Shown: in pieces, positions 11,401 through 19,772 of the stretch
How the letters are laid out: every line of letters begins with the position of its first letter
How positions within the stretch are numbered: position 1 is the stretch's first letter
Assembly: GCA_963931925.1 (NCBI GenBank)
Contig: OZ007571.1
Location: forward strand, 59,522,125 to 59,586,124
Direction: 5' to 3'
Source of the DNA: Onchidella celtica
Taxonomy: Eukaryota > Mollusca > Gastropoda > Systellommatophora > Onchidiidae
DNA length: 64,000 nt
Position numbers and translations under genes: made by a program
The notes under the pieces: model-generated
What the model was told of the DNA's origin: nothing
Databases searched by the model: none
What the model saw: only the letters and a program-made list of their open reading frames with translations

Positions 11401-12196
11401 TTTTTTCCCAAAATGGATTGAAGCAAATATTAGATATGTATATGACATATGGAATGAGGAAGGGGTAATTAGAAAGGAGATAATACAGGAAAAGATAGGA
11501 AATTATCCAGGACTACTGTTTGAATATAATGCAATGGCAAATGCCTTTACGGAAAACCAGAGGAAATTATTAAACAGAGTCACAAAGGACATGATTAAGG
11601 AAGCAATAGTGAGATCCCGTAAGCTGCCTGAGCATGTAGAATCTTTCTTTGCCAAAACTAATAAGCAGATACGAAATTCGTTTTTAAACACGAGAGATGG
11701 CACTATTTGTGGAGTGAGCTTTTGGAAAAGAAAGATGGATATAGATATAACAAAATATTTTATGATAGCAAAGAATGCATCTCGTGAAAGTAGACTTAGG
11801 CTTCTTCACTTCAAATTAATACATAATATCTATCCCACCAACATACTACTTACACGAATAGGAATAAAATCATCGGAAAACTGTGCATATTGTAATGAAA
11901 GAGACTATATAGAACATTTCTTCTATCATTGTAAGAAAGTCAGAGAATTTTGGTATCATATTGGCCAGATCATCTTCATGAAAACAGGCTATAAATTAGA
12001 CATGGACGAAGTGACAGCACTCTTTGGGATAGTTAAAGAAGACCATAACGAATGTACAAGTAAGAGGATAAATATTATAAATCACATTATACTAATAGCC
12101 AAATTATGTATAAGTAAGATGAAATATGGAACCATGAATAACGTTTTCCACATCTTCGAAATAGAATGGCAGAATAGGGAACATTTAATGGAATAG
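8459..12196 (+). CDS. L1/Tx1 ORF2 protein: endonuclease and reverse transcriptase
   Basis: The open frame runs from just after the ORF1 stop to TAG 12194-12196. I chose the first ATG (8459, MLVLSLNCRGLN), giving 1245 residues, because it places the endonuclease start motif at the N terminus. The protein nicks target DNA and copies the element RNA into it. The APE-like endonuclease shows LNCRGLN (about residues 6-12), QETH (about 33), GDFN (about 134) and SDHKG (about 220). RT shows APGSDG, LDFQKAFDSI (about 592), RGVRQGCCVSP and YADDV (about 694). A Cys/His knuckle CAYC...H...HC (from about 1142) lies near the C terminus. All key catalytic motifs look intact. No frameshift or stop interrupts it. 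How it is started is unclear: reinitiation or readthrough of the single TAA are both possible. Confidence 0.9.
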   Translation: MLVLSLNCRGLNKKIKRVFIFKICRKYDIACLQETHVTDEQGEEWKKEWGGEMFYSAGTNRSKGQIILVNKNFSFEEIRLVYSSARVLGINIKIRGSEFSILNIYGPVMKAEKASFISQLTQTLSLYNNKIICGDFNIVRDNNLDIVAGEPHDRKEILELQKMTDTLDLFDAWRCYHGTEKDYTWARKTPFIARRLDYIFCDNNLLAHIENAYHEIVTLSDHKGVIAKICTASFKKGPSIWKFNNSLLEDDNFILEMNMLIDVFIRDNLELEPTIKWELLKTEMKSLCIQYSKTKTQLRKNKERDLELDIERVNKQLLAEPSNENLQKEMAILKQNLEVFLLYKARGAQIRSRVKWIEEGEKNTKYFLSLEKRKGTANTIYELRVNDNAFKKPLEILNQIRQFFENLYKKESAETDVKSLLNSYLENIEYPVLDESEKEIMEDKITVEELGYALSKLNNESAPGSDGLTTPFYKCFWGRLKTLLWESLSDSVIKGELTTTQKRGVITLLHKGNNLERNNINNWRPVSLTNTDYKIFSKWLALKLQRVMEKLIHNNQVGFIKGRSISNLIRTIDDCMTLLRKEEDGAGILVSLDFQKAFDSIDKKAIIYALEAFNFGNNFIQYIKTLIRNTESCVKNGGWVSNWFKTERGVRQGCCVSPLLFILVAEIMAIKVRYNSHIKCIQLKNTLDNKLYQYADDVTLMLNHTNDLREALRDIETFGEFSGLKLNKNKCKGMEIGDRIVGTCDVGISWLKKGDNMKILGIYFNADQEISCVEENWNERIRKIEEIIQRWKRRNLSCYSKITVVKSLLLSQLSYIIQSLSLPQNILQEIDTKIFKFIWQKKYSNKKAFEKVKRTVICKEFSKGGLGMISLKDQQKVFLMKWMKGVTSKSNRMNEGRVNTSEHFFSQLGGSKYFVEGNLSIKHKVKINNIKSLFWRTVASTWIEAKDTKVVEYDMDNLSQQDLLNQPLFNNTLFQYKRKLLFFPKWIEANIRYVYDIWNEEGVIRKEIIQEKIGNYPGLLFEYNAMANAFTENQRKLLNRVTKDMIKEAIVRSRKLPEHVESFFAKTNKQIRNSFLNTRDGTICGVSFWKRKMDIDITKYFMIAKNASRESRLRLLHFKLIHNIYPTNILLTRIGIKSSENCAYCNERDYIEHFFYHCKKVREFWYHIGQIIFMKTGYKLDMDEVTALFGIVKEDHNECTSKRINIINHIILIAKLCISKMKYGTMNNVFHIFEIEWQNREHLME

Positions 12197-13557
12197 CTAT
12201 TTTGTACAGACAAGTTGTTTTTGATTGTTGGTGTGCCATGAGAGGTTTTGATACCCATAACTCAACTTGGGTTTCATTAGACTGATGACATTTGATATGA
12301 CCGCATAATTAGCCACCAGTATCGAGAAAGTGATCATCGTCTATGGCATATTAAAAAGTTGTGTCTTGCAGAGAGTTAATAGAGATAACGTAGATGGCGG
12401 ATGAAAGTGAAATAAAAGCAAAAAAAAAAAGGGCAATGACGAAAGGTGAAAAATGCGAAACCAATTACATTCCAAAGTGCATGAAGTAAAGTTAGATTAA
12501 ATACAGGTGTTCCTATTGTTATTATGATACTGATAGCTTAGACAATATTAAACACCTTTTTTTATGTCTCTGTGTCATTCATTGCATCTTTACCAGTAAT
12601 TCATACACCTCAATTTTTCCCTCTTGACCAGTTTTTTAAAAGGACAGTTCTTATCGTTATTGTTTTTTTTTATTTTTTCATCATGTTCGATTTTGTTTGA
12701 ACAGTTAATTTCTCTGAATGTTCAGAGCTAGAGTTTAGGCTTTGTTGAGACTAGGACTATTTTCCCTTTTCCTGAATTACAAACTCGTCAGCTGGTAATG
12801 AAAAAACCTAAAGGGTTCGAGAACAGCCGACAACAAAGTATTCAGTACACTATTATTTATTATCTATACTTTCGGTATATCTTAACAGATCTTTTATTTA
12901 ATCTATAATTCATTAATATTTTGTCTTATTCATTCAGTATTTTTAGTTGCTGGAAGCACATGTACATGAAAAACTGATTATATACCAGCGGATGTAACTG
13001 AATTACAAAACCGTCAGCTGATAATGAAAAAACCTAAAGGGTTCGAGAACAGCCGACAACAAAGTATTCAGTACACTATTATTTATTATCTATACTTTCG
13101 GTATATCTTAACAGATCTTTTATTTAATCTATAATTCATTAATATTTTGTCTTATTCATTCAGTATTTTTAGTTGCTGGAAGCACATGTACATGAAAAAC
13201 TGATTATATACCAGCGGATGTAACTGAATTACAAAACCGTCAGCTGATAATGAAAAAACCTAAAGGGTTCGAGAACAGCCGACTACAAAGTATTCAGTAC
13301 AGGACACTGCTAAAATACATGGCAGAAGCCCACTGGGTTTGATTTCTCTCTTACCTAGGAATATTCTTATTTCTATATTTTATTTAATCTTATCTACTTT
13401 TTCAATTGCTAGACTATTTAGTCTTATCTAATTTTTCAATTGCTAGACTTGCAAAAAAAAAACACTTTATAATAATCTGAGCAAACTTAATAGCAATATC
13501 TAATTTCTGAGTCATGCACTGAATGAATGCATTAAAATTCGCATTTCAATCTGAGCC
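12197..13557 (+). other. 3' UTR of the L1/Tx1 element
   Basis: About 1.36 kb, AT-rich and without a coding frame, between the ORF2 stop and the poly(A) tail. It contains the 226-bp tandem repeat described separately. The last 200 bp before the tail are unique within the window. Confidence 0.75.
12772..13302 (+). repeat. 226-bp tandem repeat in the LINE 3' UTR, about 2.35 copies
   Basis: The motif ctgaattac recurs at 12772, 12998 and 13224, exactly 226 bp apart. Units 1 and 2 are nearly identical; differences cluster at the start (actcgtcagctgg against aaccgtcagctga). The third unit breaks off at about 13302 after tattcagtac. Confidence 0.93.
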
Positions 13558-13589
13558 AAAAAAAAAAAAAAAAAAAAGGACCTGAAATC

Positions 13590-13730
13590 ACAATGTTATA
13601 ACAGTACAATATGAAATAACTAACTAAAATGCAATAGATGAATCTAAGGGTAAGTCTGTCAATAGGTTGTAGGAATAATGTATCTAAATGGCATGGCGTT
13701 CTTTAAGTTCTTTAGGGGGTCCCTCTCCAG
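13590..13730. other. Internal region of the LTR element (right segment)
   Basis: About 140 bp between the LINE and the right LTR. It ends tttagggggtccctctccag, with a short G run but no proper polypurine tract directly at the LTR. The words ctccag followed by tgttagg also occur just inside the LTR, a small direct repeat. Confidence 0.5.
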
Positions 13731-15177
13731 TGTTAGGAATCTGTACTGGGTGATAGTGCCCTCCAGTGTTAGGGTTCTGGACTAAAGTCCCCTCTAGGTG
13801 TTATGAAGAGGGTCTTCTCAATGATGGTATTATGACTGCATTTAAATCGAGAGGTATTTAATATTCAATCTTTCGTACCATGCCACACACTAAGAACAAT
13901 CTGAATAAGTTTCATAAACAGACCTGCAGGGCCACAAATTTAATTACATTAATTACCCTAACAATTTTGTCTAGATCTATTACATAGTAAATACAACATC
14001 AGCAGCATCAAATCTAAATTCAATAATATGTTACTCGAAGTCTTCTCTAGATTCCTATAATATTATGATAATTCTGACTCACTAACAATTTAAGTACTAA
14101 TTATATATCTCTCAGATCGGGTCTGCCTACTATATATCAATCAATATACTAATATGGGCTCTGGCGACGATGTCATCTCAGCTATTTGTGCCTACCGCTT
14201 ATAATGGATCGAGCTCGTCAATATAAACTGACGTAGCTAAGTCTAGATATCTACTCTAGGATGGGCTGGCAATTCCCAGCCTCATCCAGACAAATCAATC
14301 CCAATTCACAGATGCGTATGCCATACATTCATACTAATTGCAAGTCAATATAAATCTTTGTCTTGCAGTCTTGGGTAGCATTCCTAATATATGCGGCAAT
14401 CCTGTCCTAGTGGATAACTTATGTTCAGCTCCTCGTTCATTGTTGAGTCATCAATGGACAAACACTTACGCTTGGTCCCTGGTGTTAGGAACAACCAGGG
14501 AACAGTGGACAATAGCAGTGGGCATATCTCATTCAAGCATATGGCTTCATCTCAAATGTCTATAGTGGACTAGACATGACATCGAACAGACTTAGGATTC
14601 TTCAGGCAGAATCGTGCCGACGCCTGCACAGATTGGAGTTTTCTGTATGGAGTAATGGACATAGGTATGGCTACACTTTTATACTGTGCAGCCACCTGCA
14701 AATTACCGTCCAAATCCCTAGATTTGATTGGTGCATCCATGCGAGCTCATCTCGCAGTATTAATATATTCTACGTGGGAGTTGGTCACGGCCTTGTACTA
14801 AAAACAGACAAGGTCAATTTAAAATGTCAAAACAATTACTGAAATCTTTAAACCCTCGTGCTTTCTACATTTTATGTACGAATTTCTGAACGCGACTAAG
14901 CGTCTTAAACTATCTATCCTTATTCACCCCTTCTCTTCCCTTCTAAGTGTTCATCAAAATCACGGGGTCGAGAATTGCACTGTCACTCCTAACTTATCCA
15001 TTTATTCTATTTCGCCCCACTTTCTTTCCATCTCTAAGAAAAAGTGTTTCAAAAACAAACTGTTCACGAGAACAGTTCAAGGACAAATTACGCTGGTTAT
15101 AATCAACGAGACCGTGAAAAATCAACTCCTTGCAAGTCGTGACCCAGCACGGCATTTATAGCACTTAAACCATGACA
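13731..15177. repeat. Right long terminal repeat
   Basis: Same length and nearly the same sequence as the left LTR, beginning tgttaggaatct and ending aaccatgaca. It is followed by acatc (15178-15182), the second copy of the target duplication, after which the interrupted host repeat resumes with catctatatgtatg. Confidence 0.9.
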
Positions 15178-15381
15178 ACATCCATCTATATGTATGTTGT
15201 TTGTCTTTTTGTCTGTCTGCTGTCTGTCTGTATCTGCTCTTTCTCTTTCTTTCTCTGTCTGTGTTTCTGTCTGTCTGTCTGTCAGATCTGCCTGCATAAT
15301 AGTCAAGTCAATAACAGTTGGACAACTGAGACATTGAGATGCAAGATATTGTTTTAAGATTCCCAAGAAAAATTTGGTGGA

Positions 15382-15720
15382 TACTGAACTTATTTTCATA
15401 ATGTGACACCGCAGAAATCAGCACTGGCAGAAATTTCTCCGTAATTGGCACAAACTTTGCCCCGGCTAGACAAAAGAATTATATCACTAAAATATGTACC
15501 CTCGTAGGCTCCATCTGGTAATGAGATGTCATGGCTGTCATGCACAATGGGAACCAAAATCAGTGTTTCAAGACGTTGCCTTTATTTTACTGCAAGCATG
15601 GTGAAAAACTTTAATGTGCAATGCACTATCTGAAGGATACTTTAGAATATGAAGTTTGAAATTAATGTTACTGTACCAATATCTCTGGTGGCTTTTTTTT
15701 TGTTGTTGTTGAATACAGTA
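15382..15720 (+). repeat. Segment duplicated in direct orientation at 23708-24060
   Basis: Both copies begin ctgaacttattttcata and share gcagaaatcagcactggcag, ggctccatctgg and atgagatgtcatggctgtca. By eye identity is about 80-85% with small indels, so this duplication is much older than the LTR or RTE insertions. A further match (gctgcagttgg) at about 15730 and 24733 suggests it was once longer. Confidence 0.75.
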
Positions 15721-16553
15721 TTGGTATTGCTGCAGTTGGGCTAAGGTAAAAATTAAACAATTCAAAACCAATCTTCAACAGAATTTTAAACTTTCAGAAA
15801 GTATGGCATCTTTGGTCATTTTGGAAGCTTGTGTGCTTAATTTGATTCATATCCTGGGTAAGAGGCTACTTATTACTTCTGTTCCTTCCATGTAAATGCT
15901 TTTACTCTTTAGCGAAAATTGGGATCCTAGTTCATGCACAAATTTTAGTACATATATTAAACTGACCGTATTATCAATAATATGTATATTTTCGTAAAGT
16001 CTAATTACCCGTTGCCTTCATCATTCGTTTATTAGACACCATGCAATAATTCAAGACTCTAAATTGTACATCTGCCTCCTGGAACTTGGAGATTCTAGTG
16101 ATTCCGGGAAAATCAGTTGGGAGAAAATCGCCTGCGAAGATTTAAAAACACTAACCAGTAAGAGAGTGGGAGTGTAGCTTGATAACATTTTTCAACATGA
16201 AAAAAATCAAATTCATACCAAAGCTGTGGGGATTTTGTGTATTCTAATGATGACAAAATAGTCAATTATGTAAACAAAAACAAAAAAAAATAAATAAGAA
16301 AAAGAAAGTTTGACAGGAATTGAAAGTTAGTGGTCAATGGGAAATAACCAATAAAATCACTGTCGCTACAAGTATTTTACTTGTTATTTCTCCTCGACGG
16401 TGAATTACTTACCCGACCAAAGATAGTAGAGTGTCCACTATCTTTGAACCAACAATTCAGCTATCTATCCTCCTTTCCGACGGGCGTCTTTTAGTCCATA
16501 CATCCATCTATGTGTATGTTTGTCTGCCTTTTTGTTTGTCTGCCTCTGCTGTT

Positions 16554-16649
16554 TCTCTATCTCTTTCTGTGTCTATGTCTCTCTGTCTCTATCTCTTTCT
16601 GTGTCTATGTCTCTCTGTCTCTATCTCTTTCTGTGTCTATGTCGGTCTG
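16554..16649 (+). repeat. 32-bp CT-rich minisatellite, three units
   Basis: The unit starts tctctatctctttctgtgtc and recurs at 16554, 16586 and 16618; the third unit changes near its end (gtcggtctg). Confidence 0.85.
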
Positions 16650-17589
16650 TCTGTCTTTCCCTCTGTCCTGCTTCTTCCTATCGCAAAGGAATTTTAATTT
16701 TTTTTTTCACCTCCTGTTGTATTCATCTTATGTCACATTGGCCCGTCGTTTTGTTTTGATTAATTTGCTCTTTTAGTTAATCAGGGGACAACACTTCCAA
16801 TCGCACAGAAATTAATGACGAAGAATTTACCATGACAGAGAGCCCTAGGCCTACATCAAGGCTAATGTTTCTGGCAGGAAATATTGTATGAAGTGTAGAA
16901 ATAGTTAGCAATCCAAGGGAAATAACCAATATTATCGTGACCATGGTAGGCATTTGATACTTTTTTTCAGTATGTATACATTTAAATACATCAGTTAGCT
17001 CACTGAAATTAAAAACGTTCTTTTATCTATTTTAATAATAAAGAATAAGTTGTAAAAACTATTTACTAATTTTACACAGACACCAAACTCTAACCATAAC
17101 AGAAACTATTTCACCAGACAAAAATTACATTCTAAATTAGATGTTGATGGTTCTATTGGCGTTTTAAGGGACATAATCATTAAATTTTAACATTATCGGG
17201 GTATTTTATTTGTTACTTTCCGTTGGCCGTGAAGCGCTTGGTAAGCGTACCAATGTGCAAATTCGCGTCAGCCAGTCTCCAATCTCCATAAAGAAAGACC
17301 TCTCCATTGTGAATATCTTATTTCTTCCTCCTTCCACCCATCCATTCAGCCGTCTGTCCTCTTTGTCCGTGTGTTTGTCTGTCTGACATAAATAACATTT
17401 TTTTTTTTTACAGTTTTGGCCAACTTGTTAATTGTGTCATTTAACGTCATATCAGGTCTTGTAGTTCGTAAAGAAAAATGGACTAAACCTCATCGCCATA
17501 TTAATAGCACCACTTCATATTTTATAATTTTCACAGCCACCACGTTAAAGATCGATACACAAGTAAGTAGATAAGGCACAAGTAGGCAA

Positions 17590-17760
17590 TCACACCTGAC
17601 AGGCAGACAGTCAGACAAATATGCAAGCAGGCAGATAGATAAACAGGCAGATAGATAAACAGGCAGATAGACAGACGGAAAGGCCGGTAGGCAGAAAGTT
17701 AAATAGCTAGCTAGCCAGATAGATAGATAGAAGATAGACAGATAAATAGATAGATCAGGG
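17590..17760 (+). repeat. Tetranucleotide-type low-complexity tract (gata / caga / cagg)
   Basis: Runs of agatagata, gcagatagataaacag (three times) and gacagaca make up most of the stretch. It is not coding. Confidence 0.8.
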
Positions 17761-18310
17761 CCGGATTAAGACTTAGACTTATAGAGGGCCAAAGCACTTA
17801 AAAGATTTTGGTGCCCACATATTATGTAATTCAAAATACAAACAAAAATAAATCATTAGAGCCAGGGCAGTTTTTTTTAAATTACATTTAAATATTTAGA
17901 AAAAAAGCGATACTCATGCAACAGCAAATACTTCAAATTTTTTTCATTTATTGTGGGGGCCGCTTTTAGTGAACCCAGTTTCAACCGCACCATTTGCAGT
18001 TTTGCACCAGATGATCCATGGTAAATCCGGCAAACGAAAAATTTCTCTTCCCCCCCCCCCCCCCCCCTGAGAATAATTAATTCTATAGTTGCTTAAACCG
18101 TCTTTCAGGCTGCCACGTTGAACAACAACAACAGTAAAAAAAAAAAAGGGTGCTGAATTGCACCACAATGAACCACTTCCGCCTTTTAAAAAAAACAAAA
18201 CAATACCAATAATAATATACACAGTGTCTGTTTTCACTATATTTTACAGTGATAAAAACCAAATAAATCATTGCCATGAATGGAAACAACTATAGATGCT
18301 ATAGAAAGAT

Positions 18311-18598
18311 CACTCTTGGTGGCCAGGTACAGTTTTAAAGTGAAAATCGTCAAAATCTCTGCATCAAATCCGATCGGGCTGAAGGCCGTTGTTGGCCATA
18401 TTACAGAATTGTTGGCAGGCTACTGAAAGAGCGCTGTTTATATTTATAAGTTATTTCCCTTGAGCACTTGATGTTGTGTTTGCTTTCGTCCAACAGTAAT
18501 TTTGTATGGCCAACTTCGGTCCTCCGGCCGACGGGGTTCGATGAAGAAATTTTAACGACAGTCAGTGTCAAAACTGTGCTGGGCCAGCAAGAGTTATC
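18311..18598. repeat. Foldback (inverted-repeat) segment, unit 1
   Basis: The left arm starts cactcttggtggcc and ends near ggccatat. The right arm runs from about 18490 to 18598 and contains tatggccaacttcggtcc and ccagcaagagttatcc. The arms pair imperfectly over roughly 100 bp around a spacer of about 80 bp. It resembles a MITE or foldback element, but no target duplication is clear because it is part of the repeated unit. Confidence 0.65.
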
Positions 18599-19189
18599 CT
18601 TCTTAATTCTCTCCCTTATTAATGTCTCTCCGCTACCGATGTTTTTGTTTGTTGACTGGATGTGTTGCCCGGCATTCTCCTGGATAAACCTCTGCTCCTA
18701 CCTTTCTATTCCCCCCCCCCCCCCCCCGAGCAATAAACTACAGTCTTGCTTCAAATCTCCTGCCGGCCACAACACTAAGCAATCATTTCCAGGAAGGAAT
18801 GTTGCACCAACGCGTACCAAATACTATGAGTAGGGCTTATCAAAAGAAACCAAGAAAACGATCGTAGTGTTTAATAACGTACAGAATTCTTTGAAAAAAT
18901 GCCTGAAGCGGGAATAAACACAACTGGTCGATACAAAAGAGACTGGGTTTCATTAGTTAATGCTTGAAAAAATTAATTATATAATTTTTGAAACTCTCAT
19001 TTGTAGTGTCTTTAAAAAATTTAAAATGTGGCGCATTGCACCACAATGAAATATTCCAGACACTTTTAACAAAAAAAATTTTTACTACTAAAATTAATAA
19101 TAATAATAATCGTTGGAATAAAAATTCCCCACTCTGAAATACGCAACAAACAAAGTCAGCGGACATAGTAAAATTCATCCTAAAACGAA

Positions 19190-19480
19190 AGAGGAATTAG
19201 GCTGGACATGTGTGAAGGATGAATGACAATAGATGGGCAAAAACGCTGCACTGAACGGAAATCATGGACAGGAAAAACATCACCAGGACGACAAGGAAGA
19301 AGATGGTAGGATGACATTAAACAGAGAGGGTGAACAACATGGATGAAGAAGACATCAGAGAGAAAGGAATGGAAGTCATTGTCTACATCCTGCATGGAAG
19401 GACAATGCCTAGGTGAACGGTGAAATGGGAAATAAAAATAATGATAATGATAATAACTACAATAATAATAATAATAGTAC
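19190..19480 (+). pseudogene. Decayed 3' end of an RTE-like LINE with a simple-repeat tail
   Basis: Translated piecewise, the + strand gives fragments such as KSWTGKTSPGRQGRRW and TWMKKTSERKEWKSL, which match the usual RTE C-terminal pattern (GKRSRGR...RRW...W...DR..W). Stops and frameshifts interrupt it. It ends in an aataatgataatgata-type tail at about 19430-19480, as RTE elements do. It is clearly older than the intact copy that follows it. Confidence 0.55.
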
Positions 19481-19531
19481 TAGTGTAGGCTACTACGAAG
19501 TGTCTGTTTTTACTATATATCATTCAGCAAC

Positions 19532-19772
19532 CGCCCGTGCAGATGCGGGGCTCTCTTGTAGAAGAGGGACAGCAGAGAATACATCTGACGTGATACTGCG
19601 TGTCGTAAAAGGCGACTAAAGGTGCAAAGGTCCTGGTCTCCCGAGAAGAGCCAGTTGGCGGTGGGCCAACTACCCACCCTGTAAAAATAAACCAGTTACA
19701 GAAACACAAGCAAATACTTCAAATCAGTCTTTTATCTTGGGAGAAGGGGGAGCATCTGCACCTGTAGATTCA
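19532..19772 (+). promoter_or_regulatory. 5' UTR of the RTE element with several short hairpins
   Basis: 241 bp upstream of the chosen ATG. It contains potential stems gcccg/cggggc at its very start (19533-19551), gtcg/cgac around 19602-19616, and agttggc...gccaact around 19652-19670. The element's promoter is expected here by position. Some RTE families carry self-cleaving HDV-like ribozymes at this place, but I could not thread that fold. Confidence 0.4.

Larger units (their letters stand above)
7162..13572 (+). mobile_element. Complete two-ORF L1/Tx1-type LINE, nested in the LTR element
   Basis: The element has a 5' UTR (7162-7393), ORF1, ORF2, a long 3' UTR with a 226-bp tandem repeat, and a poly(A) tail (A run 13558-13577). 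The sequence aaaaaggacctgaaatc occurs directly before it (7145-7161) and directly after it (13573-13589): a target duplication of 12 to 17 bp, the A stretch being shared with the tail. ORF2 has an APE-like endonuclease, RT, and a C-terminal Cys/His knuckle, in the order expected of the L1 superfamily, and its RT wording (NWRPVSLTNTDYKIFSKWLA) is of the Tx1 type. Both ORFs are uninterrupted and the 5' end appears intact, so this may be a young, possibly competent copy. Confidence 0.9.
1664..15177. mobile_element. LTR retrotransposon, apparently non-autonomous, with two nested LINE insertions
   Basis: Two direct repeats of 1447 bp (1664-3110 and 13731-15177) bound this element. They start TGTTA and end TGACA, so they have the TG...CA ends of LTRs. 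The 5-bp sequence acatc flanks both sides (1659-1663 and 15178-15182), a target duplication. The unoccupied version of the site occurs in a related repeat at about 16490-16510 (agtccatacatccatct), which supports both borders. After removing the nested LINEs and their duplications, the internal DNA is 3111-3986, 5617-7161 and 13590-13730, about 2.5 kb. I find no gag, protease, integrase or RT frame in it, so it resembles a large non-autonomous derivative (LARD type). I see no convincing tRNA primer-binding site after the left LTR and no clean polypurine tract before the right LTR, so it cannot be oriented. Confidence 0.85.
15178..18087. other. Repeat-rich intergenic DNA
   Basis: No gene is supported. 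In order it holds a CTGT tract (about 15190-15283) that is the right half of the repeat split by the LTR element, a segment matching 23708-24060 (15382-15720), the intact paralogue of the split repeat (16110-16510), a 32-bp minisatellite (16554-16649), a more decayed relative of the split repeat (about 16880-17400), and GATA/CAGA-type low complexity (about 17590-17760). Confidence 0.6.

Noticed and set aside
19737-19772. RTE ORF start at TTG 19737
   Set aside because: Not an ATG; the first in-frame ATG is 19773.
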